From NCBI GenBank assembly GCA_963720805.1, contig CAVRGT010000013.1, positions 1 to 64,000 on the forward strand: DNA of 64,000 bases, in the 5' to 3' direction. The DNA is from VRUE01 sp963720805. GTDB lineage: Bacteria > Actinomycetota > Thermoleophilia > Solirubrobacterales > 70-9. This document shows positions 36,397-47,134 of this stretch, piece by piece. The notes beneath the pieces are model-generated. The model did not search any database and was not told the origin of the DNA. It was given only the letters and a program-made list of their open reading frames with translations. Within the stretch, counting starts at the first letter, position 1, and every line of letters begins with the position of its first letter. Made by a program: the position numbers and the translations under genes.

Positions 36397-39300
36397 GCGC
36401 TCCACCTGATCGGACCCAGGGGTCGCGGGCGACAGCGATCGCGGCACGAGTCGCCCGTCTGGTTACGCGCAGGGCTCGCCTGGTGGTGGGGATCTGGTTC
36501 CTCGCGGTCTTCATCCTCGCCGGGCAAGGCAAGGAACTCGAAAAGGAACTGGTCATCCACACGCCGCTGGTCAACGGCAGCGCCTCCAAGCTGGCGCACG
36601 AAATCGATCTGCGCAAGTTCGGCAACGACTACCCGATGATCGTGCTGCTGCGGGGCCCGGCGGGCGCGGTCGAACGGCAGGGGCAGAGGCTCGCACGACG
36701 CATCCGGGCGACGCCGCCGATGATCGTCACCTCGCCCTGGGACCGCGGCGCGGTCGTCGACGGGCTCAACCCGCGTCCCGGCGTTGCCGCCTTGCTGGTG
36801 CGAACCGCGAGCCGCGGCGAAGACTCTGTCTCGGGCCTTCTCCCGCCCCTCCAGCGGCAGGTGGACAGGACGGTCAGGGGCTCGGTCAGGTCGAGCATCG
36901 CGGGCCTGCCGATGGTGATCGATGCGCTGCATGAATCGCTCACGAGCTCGGGCAAGACGGGACAGCTGATCGCCCTGCCGCTCCTGCTGCTGGTCCTGCT
37001 GTTCGTCTTCAGGTCGGTCCTCGCGGCGCTTATCCCGCTGCTTCTCGGTGGCTCGATCGTAGTCGCGACCCGCGGGATCCTCAGCCTGCTGCTGAACTTC
37101 GTCCAACTCGACCTCTTCGTGATCGGCGTCAGCGCGATGATGGGGCTGGCACTCGGAGTGGACTACTCCCTGCTGGTGGTCTCTCGCTTTCGCGAGGAGC
37201 GAAAGCACGCCGAGTTGCCCGAGGCGATGGTGACCACGGTCACCGCGACGGCCCGCTCGATCCTGCCGGCGGGGAGCGCCCTCCTGCTTGCGATGTTCGT
37301 CGCCCAGTTGATCATTCCGGGCCTGCTCATTCGCTCGGTGGCGATCGGGGTCGCGATCGCCACGGTGCTGAGCGTCTTCGCCGCCCTTTGCGTCGTGCCG
37401 GCCTTGCTGACGCTGTTCGGTCGCCACCTCGATCGTTGGGCGCTTCCCCCACGCCGCTCGGGGGTAGCGGCGCCGCTGCGCTGGAGCCGCCGCATCGTCG
37501 CTCGCCCCGGCGTGGTGATCGCGCTCGTCTTCGTGCTCGTGCTGCTCTCGGCGGTTGCCTTCAACCTGCATTCGGGGATCGCGACCGCCGGCCTGCTTCC
37601 GGAAGGCGACCCCGCCCGCACCCAACAGGAAGAGGTCGAAGACGCTCTCGGGCCGGGTTGGGTCTCGCCGACGGAAATCGTGATCGACGGTCGCGGCATG
37701 CCGATCACATCGCCGACCAGGCTGAAGGCGATCGTCGACTTTCAACGGAAGGTGGAAGCTGATCCGGGGGTCGCGAGCACCGCGGGCCTGGCCCCGATCG
37801 AGCGTGGCACCCGGCAACTCGCCGGCTTCGAATCCGGCCTGGTGAAGCAGGAACGCGGCCTGGATCGGCTCGAATCCGGCCTCGCTCGTGTCGGCCAGGG
37901 CGCCGCCGGGAGCACGAGGGGCCTGGCGCAGGCCGCCGCCGGCTCGCGCAGCCTCAGCCAGGGCATTGGCGCCGTAAGCGATGGCGCGGGGGCACTGAGC
38001 AGTGGCCTGGAAGCGACCAGTGAGGGTTCCGGGCGGCTGAGCGAAGGCCTCGGCCAGGTCGACGAAGGCAGCGGCCGTCTCGCGGAGGGAACGGCGAAGG
38101 TCAGCAGCGGCGCCGGCAAGCTCGCGAGCGCGATCGCCCAGGCGGCCGAAAAGACGGACGAAATCCAGGGCAGCGCGCGGACCTTCAAGAACGCGATGCG
38201 CTCCGGTCAGGATCGCCTCGGCGCCCTTCACCCCCCCTTGCATGACACCGAAGCCCAGCTCGCGGCCGCCCTCGGCGCCCTGCAGCGGATGACGAGCGGT
38301 CGCGGCGATGCCGAATACGCGAACGCTCTTGCCGCTGTGGAAGAGGCGAGCCGGAGCTCTGCGGGTCTGGACGAAGGCATCGAAGGAGCCGAAGGCCAGT
38401 TCGAAGTTGGTGACTACCTGGCTTCGCAGATGAGCAAGAACGGCCGCAAGGCGAGCAAGGGCTTCGAAAAGCTCGCCGATGCCTCCGCCCGTCTCGACCA
38501 CGGCCTGCGCCGCGTCGCCGCGGGCAGCCAACGGGTCTCCGACGGCGTTGCGGCGCTCAACCACGGTGGTGAGGCGCTCTCGCCCGCGCTGCAGCGGCTG
38601 AGCAGCGGGGCGAAACGGCTCGGCGGCGGGCTGGAGCTGCTCGACCGGGGCAGCGGTCGCCTTGCCGACGGTCTGGGCGAAGGGGCGCGGAAATCGCTCG
38701 CGCTCCCACGCGCTCTGCGCCGCATCGGCGATGCCCTGCAAAACGGCCGCAAGGGCAGCGGCGGGCAATCGCAGCTGGCCCTTCTGCGCCAGCGCTCTCC
38801 CGGTCTCTTCCGCTCCAGCTACTTCGTCCTCGCCGCCCTCGATGGCAGCCCTACCGCGCAGCGGAGCCAGATCGGCGCGCTGGTCAGCATCGATCACGGG
38901 GGCACCGACGCGCGCGTCCTCGTCATTCCCAAGAACGAACCGAGTACCGAGGCGGCAAAGGAAACGATTGAGCGCCTCGAAGGCGACGCCGAAGGCCTCG
39001 CCCGGCGGACGGGAGCCAAGGTGCTCGTCGGTGGGGTCGGCCCGGTCACGATGGACGTCAACGACCAGTTCCGCGGACAGGCCGGCCCGATGCGCCTGGC
39101 GATGGCGCTGATCAGTCTGGTGATCCTAGTCCTGGTCCTGCGCTCGCTGGCGGTTCCGCTCCTGGCGATGCTGATCAACCTGCTCACGGTCAGCGCCAGC
39201 TTCGGCCTGCTGGCCCTCCTCTTCAACACTTCCCTGCTCGGCGGCCCCGGGTACGTGGACGTCACCGTCATCCCGGGAGCGATCATGGTGATCTTCGGCC

Positions 39301-39689
39301 TGGCGATCGACTACGAGGTCTTCGTCTTCGCCCGGATCCGGGAGGAATACCTGCGAACCGGCTCGACCAGACAGGCGATCATGCTCGGCCTCGACCGCAC
39401 CGCACACGTGGTCACCGGAGCGGCGGTGATCATGATCACCGTCTTCCTCTCCTTCTCGGTCTCCGGGCTGATGTCCCTGCGCAACTTCGGCGTGGCGCAG
39501 GCGATCGCGGTCTTCATCGACGCCTTCATCGTCAGGTTGATCATCGTGCCGGCCGTGATGCTGTGGCTCGGCGACCGCTGCTGGTGGACGCCGCGCTGGC
39601 TCGCCAGGCTGCTGCCGAGCGACTCATCCGCGCCGGATCCGACCTCGCTCCTCAGCCCAGCGAGCAGCGGGCCTGGTAGATCGAAGTGA
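36393..39689 (+). CDS. MMPL/RND-family transporter with coiled-coil periplasmic insert
   Basis: A 1098-residue membrane protein. One helix near the N-terminus, then an external domain, then a five-helix bundle with the MMPL pattern (MMGLALGVDYSLLVVSRFREER). Next comes a large external part of about 300 residues rich in repeats such as GAGALSSGLEATSEGSGRLSEGL, probably a coiled coil. A second helix bundle with GLAIDYEVFVFARIREEYL follows. These proteins move lipids or surface molecules using proton motive force. The four-base overlap with the secreted-protein gene suggests the two work together on the cell surface. Confidence 0.88.
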   Translation: MSAPPDRTQGSRATAIAARVARLVTRRARLVVGIWFLAVFILAGQGKELEKELVIHTPLVNGSASKLAHEIDLRKFGNDYPMIVLLRGPAGAVERQGQRLARRIRATPPMIVTSPWDRGAVVDGLNPRPGVAALLVRTASRGEDSVSGLLPPLQRQVDRTVRGSVRSSIAGLPMVIDALHESLTSSGKTGQLIALPLLLLVLLFVFRSVLAALIPLLLGGSIVVATRGILSLLLNFVQLDLFVIGVSAMMGLALGVDYSLLVVSRFREERKHAELPEAMVTTVTATARSILPAGSALLLAMFVAQLIIPGLLIRSVAIGVAIATVLSVFAALCVVPALLTLFGRHLDRWALPPRRSGVAAPLRWSRRIVARPGVVIALVFVLVLLSAVAFNLHSGIATAGLLPEGDPARTQQEEVEDALGPGWVSPTEIVIDGRGMPITSPTRLKAIVDFQRKVEADPGVASTAGLAPIERGTRQLAGFESGLVKQERGLDRLESGLARVGQGAAGSTRGLAQAAAGSRSLSQGIGAVSDGAGALSSGLEATSEGSGRLSEGLGQVDEGSGRLAEGTAKVSSGAGKLASAIAQAAEKTDEIQGSARTFKNAMRSGQDRLGALHPPLHDTEAQLAAALGALQRMTSGRGDAEYANALAAVEEASRSSAGLDEGIEGAEGQFEVGDYLASQMSKNGRKASKGFEKLADASARLDHGLRRVAAGSQRVSDGVAALNHGGEALSPALQRLSSGAKRLGGGLELLDRGSGRLADGLGEGARKSLALPRALRRIGDALQNGRKGSGGQSQLALLRQRSPGLFRSSYFVLAALDGSPTAQRSQIGALVSIDHGGTDARVLVIPKNEPSTEAAKETIERLEGDAEGLARRTGAKVLVGGVGPVTMDVNDQFRGQAGPMRLAMALISLVILVLVLRSLAVPLLAMLINLLTVSASFGLLALLFNTSLLGGPGYVDVTVIPGAIMVIFGLAIDYEVFVFARIREEYLRTGSTRQAIMLGLDRTAHVVTGAAVIMITVFLSFSVSGLMSLRNFGVAQAIAVFIDAFIVRLIIVPAVMLWLGDRCWWTPRWLARLLPSDSSAPDPTSLLSPASSGPGRSK

Positions 39690-40865
39690 AGCCGGAGAGG
39701 AAGCCGTTGCGCGCGGCGCGTAGGTAGAGCCGCCAGACGCGCACCCGTTCGGGACCGGCGAGGCGGATTGCCTGGTCGAGGTTGTCGTCGAGGTTCTGGG
39801 CCCAGTGGCGCAGGGTCTCGGCGTAGTCGAGGGCGAAGTCCTCGACGTGGTGGGTGACGAAGCCGGCCCGTTCGAGCGCCATCAGGTTGCGCGAGAGATG
39901 CAGCGGGGCAGCGTCGGGGAAGACGTAGCGCTCTGAGAACGCGCCCGCCTCGGAATCGGTGTGGCGCAGTCGCGTGATCCCGTGGTTGAGCAGGCGCCCG
40001 CCCGGCTCGAGCAGGCCGGCCAACGTCTGCGCGTAGAGGTCGATCTGGGAGGCGCCGACGTGCTCGACCATGCCGATGCTGGCAATCGCGTCGAAGCGCT
40101 CGCCGGCCAGATCGCGGTAGTCCATCACGTGGATCTCGACCCGGTCGGCGACTCCGGCCTGCTCGGCCCGTTCACGCGCCTTTTCGGCCTGCGGGGCGGA
40201 GAGGGTGATGCCGACGACACTGGCACCGTGCTTGGTCGCCGCCCAGAGCGGGAAGCCGCCCCAGCCGCAGCCGACGTCGAGCACACGGTCACCCTCCTTC
40301 AGCGCCAGCTTGCGGGCGACCGTCTCCAGCTTCTCTTCCTGGGCCTCCTTCAGGGTCTTGGCGCCGCGCGAGAAGATCGCGCAGCTGTAGACCATCGTCT
40401 CGCCGAGGAAGAGCTCGAAGAACTCGTTGGAGACGTCGTAGTGGTGGCGCACGGCGCGGGCATCGCGCTCCTTGCTGTGGCGCTTGCCGCTGGGGCGAAG
40501 CTCGGATTGCGGTCGCGGCGGTGGCTTGGTGATGCCGGCGGCCTGGACAGCGCCCAGCAGCAGGGCGCGCTTGTCGGCGCCCTCGAGGCTGGGCGGCGTC
40601 CCAGCTGTCGAGCAGGGCGATCACCGCGTCCATGTCGTCGACCTCGATCTCGCCGCTGACGTAGGCGCGGCCAAGGCCGAGCTGGCCGGGCGCGCGTAGG
40701 ACGTGGGCGGCGGCGCGAGGCGAGCGGATGTGGAAGGTCGGGCCGGCTCCGTCATCGTCGGTGGAGGGCAGACGCGTGCCGTCCCAGAACTCGACCGCAA
40801 AGGGCCGATTGGGGATGCGTGACTTCGATCTCGCGGCGCAGTGGGGCGGTTCTGGCGAAAGCCAA
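39652..40865 (-). CDS. cfa: Cyclopropane-fatty-acyl-phospholipid synthase, frameshifted
   Basis: The C-terminal two thirds is intact. HHYDVSNEFFELFLGETMVYSCAIF, VLDVGCGWGGFPLWAATKHGASVVGIT (SAM-binding) and ASIGMVEHVG are CFA-synthase signatures. The N-terminal part (RPFAVEFWDGTRLPS, LGRAYVSGEIEVDDMDAVIALLDSW) lies in another frame, the shift being near 40600. A second shift near 40820 is likely, because a TTG at 40865 is ideally spaced from AAGGAG and encodes MAFARTAPLRREIE. It methylenates unsaturated phospholipid acyl chains. A desaturase diverges from it, so both modify membrane lipids. Confidence 0.85.
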
Positions 40866-40955
40866 CGACGCACTCCTTTCAATCGAAGCGTGCTGGGCGC
40901 GGAGCGCGCGACTTTACCTTTCCCCGGAGCGCAGACCGTATGATCGGCCCCTCGC

Positions 40956-41887
40956 ATGTCAGCCAGCGGAGTCCTCCCCTCAGATATTCAGCCGGTCGCC
41001 AACGAGACCCGCGACCGCATCATCACCGGCCTGGTCACGCTGGTTCCCTTCGTCGCGATCGGCCTCGCGGCCTGGCAGGTCTGGGGCAAGGCACTGCACT
41101 GGAGCGACGTCTTCCTCTTCCTTGGCATGTACCTCTTCACCGGGCTCGGGATCACGGTCGGCTTCCACCGCCACCTCACCCACCGCAGCTTCAAGGCGAA
41201 GACCTGGCTGCACGGCCTGCTGGCGATCCTCGGCTCGGCCGCGATCGAGGGCCCGGTGATCTCCTGGGTCGCCGACCACCGCAAGCACCACGCCTTCTCC
41301 GACGAAGAAGGGGACCCGCACAGCCCCCACGTCGACCACGGCCACGGCTGGTCAGCGGTGCGATGCGCGGCCTCTTCCACGCCCACATGGGTTGGCTCTT
41401 CATCCACACCCAGCGCGGCAACAAGGAGCGCTTCGCCCCGGACCTGATCAAGGACCCGACGATCAACTGGGTCGACCGCACCTTCCTCTACTGGGCGATC
41501 GGTGGCCTGCTGCTGCCCTTCGCGCTTGGCTGGATCATCGGCGGCACCCTCTTCGCCGCGTTCACCGGCCTGCTCTGGGGCGGCTTGGTCCGCGTCTTCG
41601 TCCTGCACCACTTCACCTACAGCATCAACTCGCTCTGCCACGTCTTCGGCAACCGCGACTTCGAGACCGCCGACGAGTCGCGCAACCTGGCATTGATCGC
41701 GATCCCGACCTTCGGCGAGGCCTGGCACAACAACCACCACGCCTTCCCCACCTCCGCCACCCACGGCCTCGGCCGCTGGCAGTTCGACCTCTCAGCAGTG
41801 GTGATCGACTCGCTCGAGAAGCTCGGCTTGGTCTGGGACGTCGTCCGGGTATCTCCCGAGCGCATGGCAGCGAAGACCGCTTCTTAG
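40956..41887 (+). CDS. Acyl-CoA/fatty-acid desaturase, one frameshift
   Basis: A membrane di-iron desaturase. The three histidine boxes are visible: HRHLTHRSF (HxxxxH), ADHRKHHAFSD (HxxHH) and WHNNHHAFPTSATHG (HxxHH). Four hydrophobic helices occur in the usual places. The frame changes near 41355, between GHGW and GAMRGLFHAHMGWLF, consistent with one extra base. The enzyme introduces double bonds into acyl chains. It is divergent from the cyclopropane synthase gene, which would use such unsaturated chains. Confidence 0.88.
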
Positions 41888-44260
41888 GGCACTTCGGTCG
41901 ATTCGTACCAGTCGATCCACCCTCCGCAGGCCTCGTTCAAGGGCACGATGGAGTGCGCTTTCGCCGGTACGGCCACCAACTCGCCGAGGACCGCCTTGCC
42001 CGAGTAGCCGGCCAGACGCTGCATCGTGCTCGGCCCGGCCGCGTTGATCGTGAAGTGGATCGGCCGGCCTTCGCTGTGGACCTCGCCCGCGGGCCAGAAC
42101 TGGCCCTCGTTCGCGAGGCTGATCGTGTTCGGGCGCTGGCCGTCGAGGGCGGCGGGCAGGGCCTGGTCGAGGCCGGGCGCGCTCAGGGTCAGGCCAAAGG
42201 GGGAGAAGTACTGGATCGAGAGCCGCCAGCGACCGCGCGCCAGGCGCAGGGTCTGCGATGTGTTCTGTCCCGCTTCCAGGCTCGCGCCGGGGCTCCAGCG
42301 CGCCTTGCCGCCGATCACGGCTCCCGGGAAGACCGAGGCGCGCCCGCCGGCGGCGACGAGGATGCCGATCTCCGGCGAGGCACAGTCGGCGCGTGCCGCC
42401 GGTTCGGTCCCCTCGAGCAGCACGTGGCGATCGGTGGGCGGCGTGCCGGTGCGCTTCCAGAGGATGTAGGAGGGGGTGGCGGCGACCCGCTTGAAGGCCG
42501 CCGGCGCTTCGCTGTTCCAAGCCGCGCGGCCGGTGATCACGTAGGGGAAGCGGTCGAGGGTGCCGCGCGAGAAGGAGTCGAAATCGATCGGGCTGTAGGC
42601 GTCGCCGGTGTCGAACGGCTTTTCCGGGCTGGGGGAGACGCTCGGCGTCGGGGAACTCGACCAGGGGAACGTGCGTATCGGCGCCGATCAGCTCGTAAGC
42701 GGCGTAGCGGTCCTGCCCGGCGTAGAGCACCGGTTCGCCCCGCACGATCGGGATGAACGCCCGCAGCTCAGAGCCATGCCCCGGCGGCCCAACCGGCGCC
42801 TCCCGCAACACCAACAGGCTCGAATAGACGGCGCCGCCAACAAACGCCACGGCCATCACGAGCCAGGCAACCCTGATCGCTGAGTTCCTGTTTCTTCGCG
42901 GTATCCGCGAAGAAACAGGAACTCGACCACGGCCGGCCTCGAAGAGCAGCGGGCGGATCGCAATCAGCATTGCGGGCGGGGCGGCGATCATCAGGGCCTT
43001 GGCCTGGGAGTACTCGCCGCTGCTCGCGAGCGCGGCGAGGTAGAGGAGCGTGCAGCCGGCAAGAGCCACCGGCACCGCGAAGTTGCGGCGGCGCAGCCAC
43101 CAGGTGCCGCCGAGCAGGATCGCGGCCGCGGCGATCAGCGTTGCCAGCCCGGTCAGCTGGGCGCCGCCGACGGCGTTGAGCCTGTAGTTGGAGGTCGGCC
43201 AGACGCCCAGCGCCTCGAGCGGCGAGACCGGGCCGTAGGTGTTGGTGCCGGCGACGCGGTTGAAGCCGTGGATGAAGGCGAAGGGGCCGACGACGGTGAG
43301 CACCGCGAGGACGCCGAGCACGCTGACGATCAGCAAGGTCGGCGGTTGGCGCAGGGTCCGCAGCCACGACCGCGGCGCCAGCGCCCGGCGCAGCGGGGCG
43401 AAGGTGAACGCCCAGATCGCGAAGATCACGACCGGCCAGGCGAGCCCGGCAAAGCTGTAGGAGAAGAAGATCCCGGTCGCCAGCGTGAGGCCGAGAGCCG
43501 CCGAGCCGAAAGCAGGTGGTCCCGTCCCGTCCTCCGTCTGCTCGCGCTCGAGCCGGTGCAGAAGCAGGGCGAAGGCGAGCACGAAGAGCGCCTCGCCGGT
43601 CTCCTTGAAGGCGCCCTGGGCGAAGTAGGAGGCGCCTAGGTAGGGGATCGCGACCAGGACAGCGGCGATGACCCGGCGCACCGGGCCGAGGTCGTCGAGC
43701 GCGGTCAGGGTGATGAGCGCGGTGAGGATCCCGATCGCGAAGATCTCGCCGACGAAGGCCTGGCCGAGGCCGATGCCCGGCAGGGCGGCGATCGCCGCCG
43801 CCAGCGCGTGCGGCCCCAGCGGGTAGCCGGCTTCCGGCGCCGGGCCGAGGCCGCTGCGCAGCCACTCGGCCCAGGCCAGGTGCAGGCCGAGGTCGTTGTT
43901 GAAGCCGACGCCGATGATCCCCCAGCGGCCGCTGATCGCGAACGGAATCGAGAGGGCGAGGGCGACGAGGAGCGCCACGGGCCAGCCCTCGCGCAGCAGC
44001 GAGGTGGCGTCGGCCTGGCGCGGTCGCCGCCAAAGCAGGGCGGCCGCGAGGATCAGGAGGAGGACGAGGCCGATCGTGGCGCTGGTCGCGTGCCCGGGCG
44101 CGCGGGCGAGGAAGCCGGTGACCGTCAGCACGGCGCCAAAGCCGACCGCGGGCGCCAGCCAGCGCCGCGACTCGTCCCCGCCGGTAAGGCTGAGGATCGC
44201 GCGTCCCACCAGCAGCGAGGCGGCGCAGATCAGCGCCGCCGAGGCGTAGGTCCCGATCAT
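41884..44260 (-). CDS. Large polytopic membrane protein (glycosyltransferase-like), one frameshift and an embedded palindrome
   Basis: The N-terminal 480 residues contain about 12 membrane helices and loops such as GVGFNNDLGLHLAWAEWLRSGLGP, reminiscent of dolichyl-phosphate-mannose-type (GT-C fold) transferases. The Asp in FNNDLGLH could be the usual GT-C acidic residue, an inference. The frame shifts near 42640. The next frame continues with a soluble, beta-rich C-terminal domain (ARGRWRLSIQYFSPFGLTLSAPG) to a stop at 41884. At 42882-42924 a 43-base perfect hairpin is translated through, adding a basic stretch (VPVSSRIPRRNRNSAIR) just before a helix. Convergent with the desaturase. Confidence 0.65.
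42882..42924. repeat. Palindrome family C, copy 2, inside a coding sequence
   Basis: Two perfect 20-base arms (GAGTTCCTGTTTCTTCGCGG and its complement) with a TAT loop. It lies inside the membrane-protein gene and does not interrupt the frame. The degenerate copy at 21860-21908 shares TTCCTGTTTCT-CGCG. In-frame palindromes inside genes are known from Rickettsia (RPE), a structural parallel only. Confidence 0.85.
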
Positions 44261-44306
44261 CAGGGGCGGAAACTATGGCAGCGAGGCGCGGCGAGCGCCG
44301 CCTCGC

Positions 44307-45017
44307 TCAGTACTTCTCGGCCGCCCGTTCCAGGGTCGCGCGCAGGTTGTTGCCCCGCATCGGCTCGTCGTGACCGGTGCAGACCAGCGTCGGTTCCAGC
44401 GCCGCCAACTTGCGCACCGACTCTTTTGCCTTCGCTTGATCCCAGCCCCAGGCGGGGTGGGGCACGCTCGCCTCGCCCTCGGCAGGGGCCATCCCAAGCG
44501 GTCGAGTCGATCAGGTAGACGACGTCGCTGACGATCGCCAGCCGGTCGCTCTCGCGCCAGAGGCCGATCAGGCCCGGGGCGTGGCCGGGGAAGTGGATGA
44601 CGCGAAAGCCCGCCACCTCGTCCCCCTCGGAGACCGTGCCGTCGATCTTGACTCCGCCGCCGTCCCAGCGGCGCAGCAGCGTCGGGTAGATCCAGCGCGC
44701 CGGCGCCGGCAGCGCCGAGAGTTCGAGGTAGGGCCACTGCACGGCGTCGCTTTCGGCATCGGCGACCTCGTCGGGATGGCAGAAGACGGGGCTCCCATCG
44801 AGGGCGCGGTGCCGCGGTGGTCGGCGTGGGCGTGGCCGAGCACGATCGCGCTTCACGCCGCCCAAGCTGCTCGCGCCGCCGCCCGCGCCTGCTTCACCAT
44901 CGCCTTGGTGCCGGCGTCGAACTGCACGACCCCGTCGCCGTCCTCGAGGAAGTAGATGTCCATCACCTTGCGGGTGTCCCCGCGCAGCAGCCAGACCCCG
45001 TCAGCGACCTTCTCCAT
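44307..45017 (-). CDS. Metallo-beta-lactamase-fold hydrolase, several frameshifts
   Basis: Starts at 45017 (MEKVADGVWLLRGDTRKVMDIYFLEDGDG). After breaks near 44870 and 44830 the metal motif reads GHAHADHRGTAP (HxHxDH). Later blocks are VIHFPGHAPGLIGLWRESDRLAIVSDVVY and, after a break near 44495, EPTLVCTGHDEPMRGNNLRATLERAAEKY with the final GHD/GH ligand, to the stop at 44307. All zinc ligands are present, so I treat the breaks as sequencing errors. It is probably a thioester or lactone-type hydrolase; substrate unknown. It is distinct from the one at 3436. Confidence 0.75.
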
Positions 45018-45032
45018 GATGAGATCAGCCTA

Positions 45033-45186
45033 ATGCCAGTTCTATGGAAAGCCGGAATGGCGGTGCTGCTCGATCTGTCTGCTCGCCTCGATGGGGATCG
45101 CGATCTACCGCCTGACGACCACTCCCACCGAAATCCTCGGCGACGGCTTTCACGGCCTGCCGGTTCGCGCCCACGGCTCCCGTTAG
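45033..45186 (+). CDS. Possible small membrane protein, one frameshift
   Basis: An ATG at 45033 opens MPVLWKAGMAVLL. After a one-base shift near 45075 the text continues CLLASMGIAIYRLTTTPTEILGDGFHGLPVRAHGSR to a TAG at 45184-45186. Together this would be about 50 residues with one membrane helix. It fills the gap between the hydrolase and universal stress genes. The evidence is only coding appearance, so it is tentative. Confidence 0.35.
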
Positions 45187-45223
45187 TATCGGCCCCGTTC
45201 AGCGACCGAGCAGAGGAGGCGCC

Positions 45224-45667
45224 GTGTTCACTCGCATCGTGGTTGGAACCGATGGGTCGGAGACGGCCGCCGAGGCGGTCCGCCAGGCCGTCGACCTCGC
45301 CAAGCTCGCGGGCGCCCAGCTCAGCGTCGTCAGCGCCTACGCCCCGGTCCCCAAGCGGCGGGTCGAGGGTGAGAAGGAAGGCGCCCCGGCGGACGTCCAG
45401 TACGAGATCGGCCCGCGCGAGGACGTCAACCTGGTCCTCGACGCCGCTGCCGCCGCGGCCCGCAAGGAGGGCATCGAGGTGCAGACGCACCCGGTCGAGG
45501 GCGAACCGGCCGAGGGCATCCTCAACGTCGCCGAAGAAACCAAAGCCGACCTGATCGTGGTCGGCAACAAGGGCATGACCGGGGCGCGCCGCTTCCTGCT
45601 CGGCAGCGTCCCCAACAACGTTTCCCACCACGCTCCCTGCAGCGTGATCATCGTCCGCACTACTTAG
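45224..45667 (+). CDS. Universal stress protein
   Basis: A 147-residue single-domain Usp with a GTG start after GAGGAGG. It opens with MFTRIVVGTDGSETAAEAVRQAVDLA. The ATP-binding signature VVGNKGMTGARRFLLGSVPNNVSHHAPCSVIIV (G-2x-G-9x-G-S) is near the C-terminus, so it belongs to the ATP-binding class. It acts in the cytoplasm under stress; the precise role is unknown. Confidence 0.9.
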   Translation: MFTRIVVGTDGSETAAEAVRQAVDLAKLAGAQLSVVSAYAPVPKRRVEGEKEGAPADVQYEIGPREDVNLVLDAAAAAARKEGIEVQTHPVEGEPAEGILNVAEETKADLIVVGNKGMTGARRFLLGSVPNNVSHHAPCSVIIVRTT

Positions 45668-45673
45668 GGGCTG

Positions 45674-47042
45674 TCAGCCGCCGCGGGTGGCGTGCGCCTG
45701 GCCGCGCGGTTCGGTCGCCAGGCCGGCGTCGATCAGGCCCGCGCCCTCGCGGGTCGGCGGCTGGCCGAGGCTGCGGGCGGTGCGGCGCAGGCGCTTCGTC
45801 ACCGCCGCCACTCGGCCCGGCGTCGCTTTCGCGCTGGACCGTGCCGCTGGCCAGCACCATCGCGGCGACGCCGGAGACGTGGGCGGCGGCCATCGAGGTG
45901 CCGGCGTAGTCGGACGGCTCGCCGAAGCGGCGCGTGCTGCCGGCTTCCGGAGCGTCACCTGGACGATCGAGTCGGAGGAGATCGAGGGGCAGCCGGTGAG
46001 CGGCGGCCCGCCGCCGGGAGCGATCACGTCGACGTCGCGGCCGGACAGCGAGTAGACGCCGAGGCAGCCGCCCTCGGTGCTGCCGCCGACGCCGATCGCG
46101 TGCGGGCCGGTCGCCGGCGGGGCGACGCAGGCCTCCGAGCCGAGGTTGCCGACCGAGGCGACCGTGATCACCCCCTGGTGATAGGCCTGCCGCAGCGCTT
46201 CGTCGACCCCCGGCACTTCGCGACCGCAGCCGAAGTTGAAGCTCATGTTGATCACGTCGGCGCCGTTGGCGACGGCAAAGCGGATGCCCCTTGGCGATCT
46301 GATCGGCGCGTCCGCGGCCCTGGGAGTCGAGCACCCGCACCGGCATCAGCTTCGCCCGGTAGGCGAGGCCGGTGAGACCGATGCCGTTGTTCGTCTTCTC
46401 GGCGATCGTCCCGGCGACGTGCGTGCCATGGCCGTTTTCGTCGAGCGGCAGGCGATCGCCGTCGACGAAGTCGTGACCTTTGACGAACTGGCCGGCGGTG
46501 AAGTCGGGGCTGCGCCGGAACCGCGTGCCCTTGCGCGCGGTAGGCGATCCCGGTGTCGAGCACGGCGACAGTCACGCCTTCGGCGCCGGGTCGGCCCGGC
46601 CGCGGCCAGGTTTTCCCAGGCTCCGATCGCGTCGATCCCGCCGGGAGAGACCGGCAGCAGCGGGCGTCGGCAGGCCCTCCCAGGGCAGGAAGTTCCACTG
46701 CTTCGCGACCCAGCCGCCCGGCGGTCCGGGCGCTCCGCTGAGCGGCCCGGGGTCGTTGGGAACCGCCGGTTCCTCTTCGGTTGCCGAGGCGGTGGCGATG
46801 TAGTCGGGCGCGACGTAGGCGACGTCGGGGTTGGATCGCAGCGCCGTCGCCGCCTCGTCGACGCTGATCCGCCGCGGCAGGGCGACGGTTTGCGCCCGCG
46901 CCGACCCCGCCGGCTTGACGATCAGCCTGTGCGGAGCGAAGCCATGTGCCGCCGAGACGCCAACCGCGGCCTGGCCCGGCGCCGGCGCGAGCATCAGGGC
47001 CGCAAGCAGGGTGGCGGCGGCGATCGGGAGGCGTCGATTCAT
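45674..47042 (-). CDS. Secreted subtilisin-family (S8) serine protease, several frameshifts
   Basis: Begins with a signal peptide (MNRRLPIAAATLLAALMLAPAPGQAAVG), then an inhibitor-like pro-region (HRLIVKPAGSARAQTVALPRRISVDEAATALRSNPDVAYVAPDY). The triad regions are spread over three frames: VTVAVLDTGIAYRA (Asp) near 46560, a histidine region near 46420, and GTSMAAAHVSGVAAMVLASG (Ser) near 45880. MINMSFNFGCGREVPG supplies the oxyanion-region Asn context. At least four frame changes occur between about 46650 and 45920. The stop is at 45674-45676. It is exported and processed outside the cell. Confidence 0.75.
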
Positions 47043-47134
47043 CTTGGTTGGCCCCTGAATCCCTGCGATCGAGCGGGCCATCTCCCTAACACCGGCCCGC
47101 CGAGGAAGTTGTAGTCGCACATACTGCCCCATGT

